A stretch of DNA of 64,000 nt, taken from contig NZ_JARXIC010000018.1 of assembly GCF_031127905.1 (NCBI RefSeq), forward strand, positions 21,814 through 85,813, in the 5' to 3' direction. A program made the translations under genes and the position numbers. The notes below the pieces were generated by a model. The model made no database searches, was not told the origin of the DNA, and was given only the letters and a program-made list of their open reading frames with translations. Below are positions 33,350 through 44,930 of this stretch, in pieces. Each line of letters opens with the position of its first letter. The stretch's first letter is position 1. This DNA comes from Thalassobacterium sedimentorum. Its GTDB lineage: Bacteria; Verrucomicrobiota; Verrucomicrobiia; Opitutales; Coraliomargaritaceae.

Positions 33350-34315
33350 ATGACTTCGCACACAGAACTCTCCAATTGGTATGCACAACTCGGGCAGCAT
33401 TTAGAGGCTGGAGTTCTGCTCAGCGATGCACTGCGACTCTGCAAAGGCCTGCCAACAGCCGAACGCACTACAATGGCCGAACGTTTGGAAGAAGGCGTCT
33501 CATTTCCGACAGTATTAGCGGATGCCCCCAAGTGGTTACCACCAGCCGACCGTCAATTTCTACTGGCAGGTTGGGAAACAGGTAATCTGACGCAGACCTT
33601 GGCGAATCTCTCCGCACGCCATGCCGAAATTGGCGCCTCACAGCTGAAATTACTACTGGGGCTCACCTATCCTCTCGTCGTGCTCCATATTACCATAGGC
33701 ATCCTGCCCATCGCGCGGATGATCGATTTTGAGAATGGATTGAGTTGGAGCTTACCTCAGTACTTATTGGAAACAGCCTCCCTACTCACGCCGACATGGT
33801 GCATCATAGCTACATGCATTTATCTCGTCCGCAGTCAGCATCCGTGGCTCCCTCACATACTTCGACGACTTCCGATATTAAAAACTTACAGTGAAGCACA
33901 GGCATTAGCAGATTTAGCGTATTCGCTCGGAACATTTATTGCAGCCGGAGTGCCGGTCCCGAGCGCCTGGCGACTGTCATCCAAATTAGTCAATGACACT
34001 CGCTACACTCAGGCAACCGAACAACTAGAATCCACTTTTGCAGCTGGAGCCGAGCCTTCCAACAAGCTGCAGCAATTCGATTGCTTTCCTGCAGACTTTC
34101 TTTCCTTTTATCAAACTGGCGCCCGAAGCGGCCAATTGGACACTAATCTACTCATCATTGGACGCGAGTATCAGGCACGTGCCAACCGTGCGATGACCCG
34201 CGCCACAATCATCTACCCAGCACTACTTCTAGCTGTCATTGCAGCCTTAGTCATTTATACAACATTCAGTATTTTTGGTGCTTATCTACAAATATTTGAG
34301 AATTTTGACAGCTAG
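33350..34315 (+). CDS. GspF/PilC-like inner-membrane protein
   Basis: The 321-residue protein shows two T2SSF-type helical bundles separated by membrane helices: LEAGVLLSDALRLC and LANLSARHAEIG, a helix LLLGLTYPLVVLHITIGILP, then LAYSLGTFIAAGVPVPSAWRL and FYQTGARSGQLDTNLLIIG, ending in a hydrophobic helix. GspF proteins form the platform for pseudopilin assembly. It is shorter than the usual 400 residues and no GspE or GspG gene adjoins, so it may serve the prepilin system elsewhere. The start at 33350 is preceded by AAAAA, with no clear ribosome site. Confidence 0.82.
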   Translation: MTSHTELSNWYAQLGQHLEAGVLLSDALRLCKGLPTAERTTMAERLEEGVSFPTVLADAPKWLPPADRQFLLAGWETGNLTQTLANLSARHAEIGASQLKLLLGLTYPLVVLHITIGILPIARMIDFENGLSWSLPQYLLETASLLTPTWCIIATCIYLVRSQHPWLPHILRRLPILKTYSEAQALADLAYSLGTFIAAGVPVPSAWRLSSKLVNDTRYTQATEQLESTFAAGAEPSNKLQQFDCFPADFLSFYQTGARSGQLDTNLLIIGREYQARANRAMTRATIIYPALLLAVIAALVIYTTFSIFGAYLQIFENFDS

Positions 34316-34501
34316 GCATCGGAAGCTAAACAAACTGGATATGAGTACTCAATACACAGAGCCCATGCCAAACCTTGTAAAAGCTGCAAAAATCTATACA
34401 GCTCCTTAAGGTGCAAAACATGAGTGATTGCCTCACAGGCATGACTCATGGAGCACAAACTCCCTACTAACCTTATTTCCAATTGTAACCCCTCGCATCT
34501 A

Positions 34502-34885
34502 ATGCCTTACGAAACAAAATGGCAAACTCACGGAATTATCTGGACTTACTCAGGCACTCTGACTGGTGAAGAACTTCTCAGATCAAATTTCGAAATATTC
34601 GGAGATGAACGCTTTGACGACATTCGCTACCAAGTAGTCGATCTCACCGCGGTGACTGAGGTAAAGGTTACGGAAAAACATATGCGGAAAATCGCACATC
34701 TGGATATGGCAGCAGCCCGCAGTAATCCTCGCGTCAAGGTTGCAGTCGTCACGACTGCCAAAGATGGTCAATTCCTGTCCGAGACCTACGACCGCTACAC
34801 TCGAGGAAAATCTCCTTGGATGACTCAGCTATTCACTACACTCGAGGAAGCAGCAACTTGGCTGAATACTGAGAACGAATCTTAA
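34502..34885 (+). CDS. SpoIIAA-like (STAS-type) protein
   Basis: From the ATG at 34502 the product is 127 residues: [57 protein letters not shown] and [12 protein letters not shown]. This alternation of strands and helices, ending in the D-x-x-x-A-x-x-W helix, fits SpoIIAA-like proteins of unknown function in which the phosphorylated Ser is absent. An in-frame ATG at 34448 adds 18 residues. It ends 8 bp before recQ and is probably co-transcribed. Confidence 0.65.
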   Translation: MPYETKWQTHGIIWTYSGTLTGEELLRSNFEIFGDERFDDIRYQVVDLTAVTEVKVTEKHMRKIAHLDMAAARSNPRVKVAVVTTAKDGQFLSETYDRYTRGKSPWMTQLFTTLEEAATWLNTENES

Positions 34886-34893
34886 ATAGGCTT

Positions 34894-36810
<1,917 letters not shown>

Positions 36811-36822
36811 TGAATGACGCCA

Positions 36823-36938
36823 GGTAGGGACGCCTCGCCGAGGCGTCCGTTGCCGGAGCAACCGCATACCGCGGCGAACATGAGAAACACACAAGAGCGG
36901 CCTTCCACTGACGGCTCTCTCGGCGAGAGAGCCCTACC
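36823..36938. repeat. REP-like element: two hairpins with GTAGGG / CCCTAC ends
   Basis: Begins GGTAGGG and ends CCCTACC. Hairpin 1 at 36828-36848 (GGACGCCTCG stem) and hairpin 2 at 36913-36933 (GGCTCTCTCG stem) each have a 10-bp stem and a 1-nt centre. The same outline recurs at 55928, 60050, 62415 and 63467. It lies between the converging recQ and SNF2 genes. Confidence 0.85.
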
Positions 36939-36958
36939 TACATTCAGATACCGACGGC

Positions 36959-39900
36959 TCAACCATTCAGTAAATAATCAAAGTCATGGCGCGTCAGTCC
37001 CGCCTTAGCCGATTTGGCACCTGGTTCTTCAACCAACTGTTTAAACAACTCTGCCTTACGAGCCTTGAGCTCCAACATACGTGCTTCAATACTATGCTGC
37101 ATAATGAGACGTTGCACAAAAACCGAGCGCGTCTGCCCGATACGGTGCGCACGGTCACTGGCTTGGTTCTCCACCGCTGGATTCCACCAAGGATCCAAGT
37201 GAAAGACATAGTTAGCACGTGTCAAATTTAGACCAACGCCACCAGTTTTTAGACTGATAAAGAAAAAGGCCGGCCCTTGCCCACTCTGGAAGGATTGCAC
37301 GATCTCTTTACGCTTAGCCACTGGCGTGCGTCCATCCATACGTAAGTAATCGATGCCACGCTCTTTGGCCACAGCTTCCATTTGATCCAATCCACCAATA
37401 AATTGGCTGAAGACCAAGGCACCATGCCCTTCGGCATGTAGCTCTTCCAGTTTGTCCGCCATATAGCCAAACTTCGGTGCGTGCTCCGGCAGGTGCTTGC
37501 CCAGCAACTCCGGACTGACGCAGACTTGACGTAAGCGCAATATCGCGGCCAGCGCTACGATTCCTGCCTGTTGCTCCGGACGATCCTCATAAGCTTCTGC
37601 CACCTCAGCTTTAACTTCCGCGACAGTGCGAGTATAGATCTCTTTCTGCATCGGCGACATTTCCAGAAAGAGTTCATGCTCCTCCTTCTTGGGCAGATCT
37701 TTCAAAATCTTGTCCTTGGTCCGACGTAAAATAAAAGGCCGTGAACGCCCGAGAATTCGATCCGGGGCTTCACGGAAATATTCTTTAAAGGCTTTCAAAG
37801 TCCCAAAAATACCCGGCACCGCAGCCGACATCACAGAATAAAACTCAGACGCATTATTCTCCACCGGCGTTCCTGTCAAACAAAGTGTAAAACGACGATT
37901 GATATGTGCCGCCGCTTTAGTCCGGGCTGCAGACACGTTCTTGAGGTTATGCGCCTCATCGAAAACAACTATCTCGAAACGATGCCCTTCCATCGCTTCC
38001 AGATCAAGGCGCACACGGTCATAAGTGGTTAAAATAATCTGCGCCTGATCTAAGGCCTGGTGCCAAGCCCCCTTACTGAGACAATCAGCTACCCGCAAAC
38101 TTGGTGCAAAACGAGCAAACTCCTCCAACCAGTTAAAAACCAAACTAGGTGGCAAGACTATCAGCACACTCGCTCGTTCTAAGTCTGGGTTCTTTTCAAA
38201 GTATCCCGCTAAGAAGGCAATGGTCTGAACGGTTTTACCAAGCCCCATATCATCTGCAAGACAGGCTCCAAACCGGTGATGATAGAGAAAATCAATCCAT
38301 GCACAGCCCTCTTCCTGATAAGGGCGAAGGTCCGCATTCAGAATAGCAGGCTTCACAAAATCTTTCACACCACTAAACTGTGACAAACTAGAGAACAAGT
38401 TCTCGGCCTCTTCAGGCAGAGTCACATGGACTCCATGCTTGCGTAACATAATCCAGTCGAGCATTTCCAAACGAGATACCTGAAGTGCATCATCGTCCTC
38501 AGCCTTCTTGCCATCCGGCTTCTTACGCTGCGGGCGCAGGAGCTCAGCCAACATTTCGAGACCACCTTCGCCGCCTTCAAGTTGCGGCATAATTAGACTG
38601 CCGTCCTTATCTTCAATCAAAAGCTGACCAAGTATCAACTTCTGCCATTCTTCAGGATTGATAGTGCGATCGCCACAACGAATAGAGGGATGCAATTGAA
38701 ACCAATCGATATCGGAACCCGAAGCCCGCGAATCAACCGAAATACTCAAAGGCTCCGAGCGAATGGCCTGTTCATTAAACTGAACCTGAACCCCCAGCGT
38801 ACGACAAACAGAGACAATACGCTGTAAGGCCTCTGCTCCCGCCTCCGGATGCGCCAGCTCAATAGAACCTTCTTCCAGATTAAGCAGGTCGGCTCGGCTC
38901 GAGGCATCACTCAAACTAAAGAGCAGCATCGCGAGCTTGCGCAAATCCAAATCGCCATACAACCATCGTTGCTCAGAATTATCAGCCACTGTAACTTGAT
39001 AGTCAGCTCCAAAGACCTCCAGAGAGTGCACTAATTTCTCAGCGATTTCACAAACGCCAACCCGATAGTTCACATCAAATAATTCGGGGTAATCCGAGGC
39101 ATAATTCTCCATGCCCAAATCATCTGCCGGTAACTCCGAAGAGAGCACCCGCCTTAGCAGGTCACAAAGCGCCCGCACACGACGCTTTGCACTCAGTAGC
39201 TTGCCCCCATACACATGTAAAGGCGCAGCAAGAAAACGAGACACCAACTCGTAGAGTTCTACTCGGCAACCATCAAAATTAAGCCATAAATCAAATTCGA
39301 ATGCTTCCCACTCTCCAGCCACATTTTCCATCGCGGTCAGATCCAATTCCAAGCTCACTTGCTGCGGCTTCATCAAGCTCGGCTTCTTTCTCGCCCCTTC
39401 AACTAAAAACAAATAACAGTCGCTGGAAGAATTAGGAGTCAAATTCTGTTCATTGAAAGCCTCCACATCCAAATTCATTCGAATCGGCCCCAAATTACCA
39501 ACAGCCCCCAAGCCATTGGACCCCACATGGCAGATCCCACCGTCCGCCAGCAAAACCAAGGAACTATTTGGAATCAGATGCACCACATCCAATTCCTCTC
39601 CCTCTACATCCAGAAAACGCATGGTACGCACTACCCGATCCTCCGAGAGCGTGTGCTCCACCTCCAAATCCACCTGCCCCTCCAACATTGTTAAAGGATG
39701 TGGCTCACCATCCAACATAGTAGTCACGGTAATCCCAGCGCGCTCAGCTTCTTCGAGAAAGCGTGCAAGTGTTTGCTCTGGATGCGACAACACAAATTCA
39801 CGTGACAGGCGAAAGCCATAACTACTGGCAAGTACAATACCAAATGAACTCAAAAAATCCGACGGCACCGGCCCTTCAATACTAAAGCCCATATTGCCAT

Positions 39901-40381
39901 TGTTATCTAACTCCATCAGCAAAAACTCGATGGCTTGCTGTGGTGCTTCCGCCTCTCCCTGATGCCCCTCACCACCGACATCACGGTAGCCGAGTTGCTT
40001 ACGCAACTCCTGTGCGTAGTCATCAGGCATGGACTGTCCACCCACACTAACTCCCTGGACTGAGAGGAACATAGCAGCCACAGCCGCTACGGCGTGTTTA
40101 CAGCCTCCAGCGCTCTCCCAAGTCGCACACTCACACTCGTGGACTAAATGTCCGGCGCGCACCTGTAGCGTGACTTCATAAGCATGGTGACGACGCCCCT
40201 GCACCAGCGCAGTCATACACTTCTGCCGACCGTCCCATTCTAAACCTTCGACCGCAAACTGACGGTAGTAAGCTAATCCCTTATCCACAAAGCGTCGATC
40301 GCCGACATGGTAGAGCTCACCGATATCGAGTTTTTCGAAGCCTTCCAGCCCTTCTAATTTTCCTGTAACAGTAGTCGTCAT
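36959..40381 (-). CDS. SNF2-family helicase with SWIM zinc finger
   Basis: From the ATG at 40381 (MTTTVTGKLEG) the product is 1140 residues; the frame is open to 40468. The N-terminus has a SWIM motif (CECATWESAGGCKHAVA, C-x-C-xn-C-x-H), a long linker domain of unknown function follows, and residues 690-1140 are the SNF2 ATPase: LADDMGLGKTVQTIAF (I), VVFDEAHNLKN (II), CLTGTPVENN (III), LRMDGRTP, and SDRAHRIGQT (VI). Such proteins remodel protein-DNA complexes in transcription or repair. Related SWIM-SNF2 proteins in bacteria recycle RNA polymerase (HepA/RapA). The neighbouring recQ is convergent. Confidence 0.93.
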   Translation of the reverse strand: MTTTVTGKLEGLEGFEKLDIGELYHVGDRRFVDKGLAYYRQFAVEGLEWDGRQKCMTALVQGRRHHAYEVTLQVRAGHLVHECECATWESAGGCKHAVAAVAAMFLSVQGVSVGGQSMPDDYAQELRKQLGYRDVGGEGHQGEAEAPQQAIEFLLMELDNNGNMGFSIEGPVPSDFLSSFGIVLASSYGFRLSREFVLSHPEQTLARFLEEAERAGITVTTMLDGEPHPLTMLEGQVDLEVEHTLSEDRVVRTMRFLDVEGEELDVVHLIPNSSLVLLADGGICHVGSNGLGAVGNLGPIRMNLDVEAFNEQNLTPNSSSDCYLFLVEGARKKPSLMKPQQVSLELDLTAMENVAGEWEAFEFDLWLNFDGCRVELYELVSRFLAAPLHVYGGKLLSAKRRVRALCDLLRRVLSSELPADDLGMENYASDYPELFDVNYRVGVCEIAEKLVHSLEVFGADYQVTVADNSEQRWLYGDLDLRKLAMLLFSLSDASSRADLLNLEEGSIELAHPEAGAEALQRIVSVCRTLGVQVQFNEQAIRSEPLSISVDSRASGSDIDWFQLHPSIRCGDRTINPEEWQKLILGQLLIEDKDGSLIMPQLEGGEGGLEMLAELLRPQRKKPDGKKAEDDDALQVSRLEMLDWIMLRKHGVHVTLPEEAENLFSSLSQFSGVKDFVKPAILNADLRPYQEEGCAWIDFLYHHRFGACLADDMGLGKTVQTIAFLAGYFEKNPDLERASVLIVLPPSLVFNWLEEFARFAPSLRVADCLSKGAWHQALDQAQIILTTYDRVRLDLEAMEGHRFEIVVFDEAHNLKNVSAARTKAAAHINRRFTLCLTGTPVENNASEFYSVMSAAVPGIFGTLKAFKEYFREAPDRILGRSRPFILRRTKDKILKDLPKKEEHELFLEMSPMQKEIYTRTVAEVKAEVAEAYEDRPEQQAGIVALAAILRLRQVCVSPELLGKHLPEHAPKFGYMADKLEELHAEGHGALVFSQFIGGLDQMEAVAKERGIDYLRMDGRTPVAKRKEIVQSFQSGQGPAFFFISLKTGGVGLNLTRANYVFHLDPWWNPAVENQASDRAHRIGQTRSVFVQRLIMQHSIEARMLELKARKAELFKQLVEEPGAKSAKAGLTRHDFDYLLNG

Positions 40382-40573
40382 TGCAATCTTCGACTCAATA
40401 CCCGAATGAAATGCAGTTACGAGCGTTAAATAGAAGAAATTCTGAAAGGCTGCATAAAATGGCTTCACATAACGGCTTCATAAAATCACTAAGCAACTCA
40501 GCAACTGATCCTAGTAAAACGCCGATATATCTGCTTCTTGTGACCACTCAACACAGGACTGGCCAAGAGCAAA

Positions 40574-41521
40574 TCAAACCCGGGGCACCTGCATCAATTG
40601 ATCGAACTCCCGCATCACTTGCTCAAGCGCGATGGAATTCATCTGTCCATCCGCGGCACAAATCGTGCGATGCGTCTTTCGTTCCAAAGGATACGGACCA
40701 TATAAGGCAGGCGGTGTCGGCCCATAGACAGCAAGCACTGGCGTACCCACGGCTGCCGCAATATGCACCGGTCCACTGTCATTGGCGACAACCATTGTCG
40801 CTGCTTGAACCAAAGCAATGACTTGGCGCAGGCTAGTCTTACCAGCCAGGTTAATAATGTTATTGGCAACCGGGCACAACTCGGCAGAGCGCTCTGAGGC
40901 ACACCACGCAAAGCGACACTGCGGGTTCCGCGCAGCCACAGCTTGAATAAAATGCGGAAACTCAGGCCACTCCTTCTCGGCGCGCCGACTCTCCGGAAAA
41001 ACAAGGACCGCACCTGACGAAGTTTCAAGTAAATCGTCCTTTTTAAGATCCGAAAAATCGAAGCGCAACGAACTCAATACCTCTTCCCGTAAATCAAGCG
41101 CTGGCAGAAATTTGGCCAAAATCTCAACTGCATGCGAATGCTTACTAGCGGGCAAGGCGACCTGTTTAGAATAAAAAAGTCCTGCGCCTTCGCGTGCGTC
41201 CGCACGCCCCAATTTCATATGTGCACGGGCCGCACATGTCATCAATCCACTGCGCGCAAGCCCCTGAAGATCCAGCACGATATCATAGCGCTCAGCACGA
41301 ATGGACTGAAGCAACCCCATAAAAGCACGCAGTCCTCCCCGACGCTGAAAAACAATGACCGCATCCACAGTGGCACAGGCATTCACAACTGATTCGAAGG
41401 CCGATTCCACTACCCATGTAATGTGCGAGTGCGGCACTTGAGCACGGATCGATTCCACCACCTGCAAGCCGTGAATAATATCACCCAATGAAGAGGGTTT
41501 GATGACCAGAATTTTCTTCAT
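40574..41521 (-). CDS. GT9 LPS heptosyltransferase (WaaC-like)
   Basis: The ATG at 41521 overlaps the previous gene's stop (ATGA) and starts directly with MKKILVIKPSSLGDIIHGL, the GT9 N-terminus; the frame's longer start at 41584 is rejected. The 315-residue protein continues with the nucleotide-sugar site ASERSAELCPVANN and VVANDSGPVHIAAAVGTPVLAVYGPT, the hallmark D-x-G-P/x-H. It transfers L,D-heptose from ADP-heptose to the LPS inner core in the cytoplasm. It closes a minus-strand operon with the kinase and the acyltransferase fusion. Confidence 0.9.
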   Translation of the reverse strand: MKKILVIKPSSLGDIIHGLQVVESIRAQVPHSHITWVVESAFESVVNACATVDAVIVFQRRGGLRAFMGLLQSIRAERYDIVLDLQGLARSGLMTCAARAHMKLGRADAREGAGLFYSKQVALPASKHSHAVEILAKFLPALDLREEVLSSLRFDFSDLKKDDLLETSSGAVLVFPESRRAEKEWPEFPHFIQAVAARNPQCRFAWCASERSAELCPVANNIINLAGKTSLRQVIALVQAATMVVANDSGPVHIAAAVGTPVLAVYGPTPPALYGPYPLERKTHRTICAADGQMNSIALEQVMREFDQLMQVPRV

Positions 41522-42915
41522 AACAGTGTCGGCGCCTCCATTCGCACACGAAAAAGCTCCACCAGCGATGGATCCGACTTCCAATTTTCTAAGAAGCGTT
41601 TTAAATCCTTTTTTCTACCAGCATTTAAGGCAGAGGCCGATAGTCCAAAACGGAAGGAATCCAGATCTATTAGAAAAACCTGACCTGCTGCATCCACCAT
41701 CCAATTGGTAGCTTTCAAGTCACCATGAGCAGCCGCAATGCGCTCTAACTGCAGCCAAATCTCCCCCACCGCGGCGGCTAATGCCTCCAATCGAATGGGA
41801 TCTTCTCGGTAACGCGCCACATAATCCGGCAACAAATATGCATTCACCTGCTCCATTAATAAATAACTGCGTCTGAGCGGAAAACCACGCTCTTCTGCAA
41901 AGGCGACAGAGGACGCCGTAGGAATGAAAGCCATATTTAGCACCCAACTATTCGACCAGCTCCGACGCGCACGTGATTGAAACAGCGCCCGCCGTAAACG
42001 CGTGCCCCAAGGCTTTTGATTATAGCGTTTCAGCACATACCGTCGATCCCCCCGGCAAAATCCCTGAACTGTACAAGTGTTACCGGATTTAATTCGCTCC
42101 CCCAACTCCATCAGCGCATCAGGATCTTGAAAAAAGCTTTTAACCAAATTCGGATCTGCTTGCTTTGCAGACATGCCCAACCACTCGCCATCCGTATGCG
42201 CGGCAAATTCGGTGCAAGCGCGTTGAGATTTTTTATAATAACGCCGCACACGTGCCTGCTGAAGCGACGGCAGCGCAGCGCTTAATGCAGCCTTAGCCGT
42301 ATCTGACAACTCCAGTGACTCACGAAAAAAGCGCTCCGCCTGCGGTGGCAGTGTCACACAAACTGCTGCCACATCAGCCGTACATGCGGCCGCATCCAAG
42401 CGCGCCCCTTCAAAGCGATAGCTTCCGGCATCCAGCAAGTAAAGACGCCCCGCCGCAAGCGCCCAGTTATCCGCATGCTGATCCGTCTGACGCGCCCCCA
42501 CTCGCTGCAGCGCAGTTACAAGTTCGGCCAACCGTGCCATACAATCCCGCAAAACCGCTCCTTCAGCACTCTCCAGGAAAGCCCCGAGAGTCACCGCATC
42601 AGGCAAATACTGCATTAAGACATACACCCGCTCCTGCGAATCCTGACACACTGCAATGGGCATCGGCGCGGGTAAACCAGCTGCTTGCAAGTGCAATAAG
42701 CCCTCCCACTCTCTTCGCCAATCCCGAGCTTGTTTAGGATGTGGCAGAAAGCACTTGGCAATCACCTCCAACTGGGGACTGACCATAGTGGCACGATACA
42801 CTTCACGGCGTCCAGGCAGGGTACGCAAAACATCCCCGAGTTCTAGAGTCGAGCAGTCTGTCACTGCAACTCCAGCTTGTTCCAATACCTTCAACTGGGA
42901 TAAACTCCGTCCCAT
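41518..42915 (-). CDS. Tandem two-domain LPS core kinase
   Basis: The 465-residue protein has two protein-kinase-like folds in one chain. The first carries YRATMVSPQLEVIAKCF (Lys strand), then QTDQHADNWAL with the catalytic Asp and LLDAG. The second carries CRGDRRYVLKRYN (Lys), AHGDLKATNWMV and LIDLDSF. Both domains keep the HxD-x4-N and D-x-D type residues, so both may be active. Single LPS kinases of the WaaP type phosphorylate core heptose or Kdo; the double form could act on two positions. It is flanked by GT9 enzymes with one-base spacing or overlap. Confidence 0.82.
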   Translation of the reverse strand: MGRSLSQLKVLEQAGVAVTDCSTLELGDVLRTLPGRREVYRATMVSPQLEVIAKCFLPHPKQARDWRREWEGLLHLQAAGLPAPMPIAVCQDSQERVYVLMQYLPDAVTLGAFLESAEGAVLRDCMARLAELVTALQRVGARQTDQHADNWALAAGRLYLLDAGSYRFEGARLDAAACTADVAAVCVTLPPQAERFFRESLELSDTAKAALSAALPSLQQARVRRYYKKSQRACTEFAAHTDGEWLGMSAKQADPNLVKSFFQDPDALMELGERIKSGNTCTVQGFCRGDRRYVLKRYNQKPWGTRLRRALFQSRARRSWSNSWVLNMAFIPTASSVAFAEERGFPLRRSYLLMEQVNAYLLPDYVARYREDPIRLEALAAAVGEIWLQLERIAAAHGDLKATNWMVDAAGQVFLIDLDSFRFGLSASALNAGRKKDLKRFLENWKSDPSLVELFRVRMEAPTLL

Positions 42916-42916
42916 T

Positions 42917-44869
42917 TCAGACAGTTTTCGGCAAATGTTCTAACACGGCGGCCAAACAACGGTCCACACTGACGTGCTCAATATCCATACCACCGGTCAA
43001 GGGGCAGCCTTCCGGTTGTAAGATGCTATGCGGTGTCGTAAAAATCGGCCCGGTACGGACAGGATTAGTCGGCCCAAACACAGCGACCACTGGAGTACCC
43101 AACATATTGGCTAGATGCATACCACCGGTGTCATTACAGGCAACTACCGCACAAGCACTTAGCTCGTCACAAAATTCTGCCAAATTAGTTTCACCCGCCC
43201 GATTACGCACCTGTTTCGGTGCCCAACCTTCGCACACCGAATCCGTAATGCTACGATCAGCCACCGTGCCATAGAGAACAATCTCAACATCAGGTCGAAC
43301 CGCAATCAATTGCTGTAGCAATGCCCGCCAATGCGCGACGGGCCAGCGCTTTTCCGGTGAGTTTTCTGTGCCGCAAATCAGCCCAATCCGATTCGCAACA
43401 GTAGCCACCTGCTCGACAACGACAGGTGTATGATCGAGCTCAGTGTCCAAACCACAATAACGAACCATTCGCTCCCACACGGCAGTCTGGTGCACCTGTG
43501 TCTCATCCACCTCACTGGATAGATGATAAGGATCCGTCAACAAAGGCCGACGCTTACCAGGCCGCACCATCCCAATCCGTTGCTGGCAACGAGTCAGCCA
43601 AGCCTCAAGATCCCCACGAAATGAATTCGTCAAGAGTAGATAGGTATCCGGATACTCACGACGCTTGGCATAAAAGGTCTTAAAATACCCTCGGCCACGC
43701 TCTGGTAAGGGAACAAAATGATCCGCCACCCCCAGGCGCTCGACCAAGGGCTGAAATGCCGCCTTGCCAATCAATGTCATTTCAAAATCCGGGCGGGCAG
43801 CACGAATCGCTCGCAGAATGGGCAGCGCCATCACGACATCGCCCAACCAATTAGGCAGCCGCACCCATAAACGAGTCTGACGCGGCAGCGTCGCATACCC
43901 ATGAATACGGTTGGATAGCTCGAGTTGATTACGCTTCTGCGGCAGGCGAAAGCGCTTGTGCCGCGAATAGTAATGATTCCACCGATCGTGCAACCACAAC
44001 CAATCCGCAGCCGAATTTGCATCCCGACGCAGATACGCCGCCAGCGCATCGTGTGCCCTGACACTGATTTCAGTTGGCGATGCTCCGAGCGGGATTTCCT
44101 GCAGCGTCAATTTTGCTTTCCAAAAACCAGTACGCTCGGTAAGCATCAAAAACACATCCGCCTGAAAGCGATGCGCCATCAAGCCCGGCAGATCCGTGGC
44201 CGAAATGATGCGATCCATAAAAGTAATAGTGGTTCCCTTCTTAGAAGCATCCTGGTCAAACAACAAGCCCACGGCCTCCCCATTACGCAACGCCGCCATC
44301 GCCTGGTTGTAGCCGTTCTTACGAGAAAGCAACTTGACCCCATAGCGCTCGCGTTCGGCCATCACCCAAGCGTTGATCTTCGGTTGATTCAAAGGCCGAA
44401 AAATAGCGTTTAACTGTGGAAACTCTGGAAAATGTCTCGGCAGCAAAGTCGCAGCTTCCGCCATCGTCATGTGCGGCATTAACACGACAAAGGGCTTTCC
44501 ATACTTAGCCTGCCCCGGCGCATACTGCGTCATAAGCGCAGTCGCTGTATCCGGTATTTCCAGCACCTCGTCCAAGCGCTGTGAGCTAAAATACGAGGCA
44601 GTCGAACGGAAAAGTCCCATCTCAAACATACGGGCACAGGACTGACGAAAGACCCCGCGACGCCATGCCTCTGTCCGATCTGGAAAGGCATGATGGAGGG
44701 AACGCATTGTCGTACGGCGGCGGTCCGCCATGAACAACGCCAGCAGCAATGCCATAAAACGACACAGCAACGAAACGACGCCCACTGGCAACGCAGCAAG
44801 TAAACGACAAAAAACTTTAAGTAAAATTAGCAAGGCGTCATTGAAGGCGAAAAGTTCCTCACTGGGCAA
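42917..44869 (-). CDS. Fusion of LpxL-type acyltransferase and GT9 heptosyltransferase
   Basis: The 650-residue protein starts with an N-terminal membrane helix (LLAALPVGVVSLLCRFMALLL). Residues 50-300 are an LpxL/HtrB acyltransferase with H133-x4-E138 (MPHMTMAEAA), GVKLLSRKNGYNQAM and GLLFDQD. Residues 330-650 are a GT9 domain: LWVRLPNWLGDVVMALPIL, GTENSPEKRWPV and VACNDTGGMHLANMLGTPVVAVFGPT (in parts). The first domain adds a secondary acyl chain to lipid A and the second a heptose to the core, so one chain couples two sequential steps at the inner membrane. Both are usually separate genes. Confidence 0.88.
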   Translation of the reverse strand: MPSEELFAFNDALLILLKVFCRLLAALPVGVVSLLCRFMALLLALFMADRRRTTMRSLHHAFPDRTEAWRRGVFRQSCARMFEMGLFRSTASYFSSQRLDEVLEIPDTATALMTQYAPGQAKYGKPFVVLMPHMTMAEAATLLPRHFPEFPQLNAIFRPLNQPKINAWVMAERERYGVKLLSRKNGYNQAMAALRNGEAVGLLFDQDASKKGTTITFMDRIISATDLPGLMAHRFQADVFLMLTERTGFWKAKLTLQEIPLGASPTEISVRAHDALAAYLRRDANSAADWLWLHDRWNHYYSRHKRFRLPQKRNQLELSNRIHGYATLPRQTRLWVRLPNWLGDVVMALPILRAIRAARPDFEMTLIGKAAFQPLVERLGVADHFVPLPERGRGYFKTFYAKRREYPDTYLLLTNSFRGDLEAWLTRCQQRIGMVRPGKRRPLLTDPYHLSSEVDETQVHQTAVWERMVRYCGLDTELDHTPVVVEQVATVANRIGLICGTENSPEKRWPVAHWRALLQQLIAVRPDVEIVLYGTVADRSITDSVCEGWAPKQVRNRAGETNLAEFCDELSACAVVACNDTGGMHLANMLGTPVVAVFGPTNPVRTGPIFTTPHSILQPEGCPLTGGMDIEHVSVDRCLAAVLEHLPKTV

Positions 44870-44930
44870 GGCCTCTTTGATTAGAAATAGCCTTGTTCTA
44901 ACTGTAAATTATGGCGAACCTGTAACAAAA

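Noticed and set aside
44730..44930. N-terminal extension of the WaaP-like kinase
   Set aside because: It overlaps the 5' end of the divergent acyltransferase fusion and encodes a low-complexity Ser/Lys stretch; the ATG at 44931 fits better.
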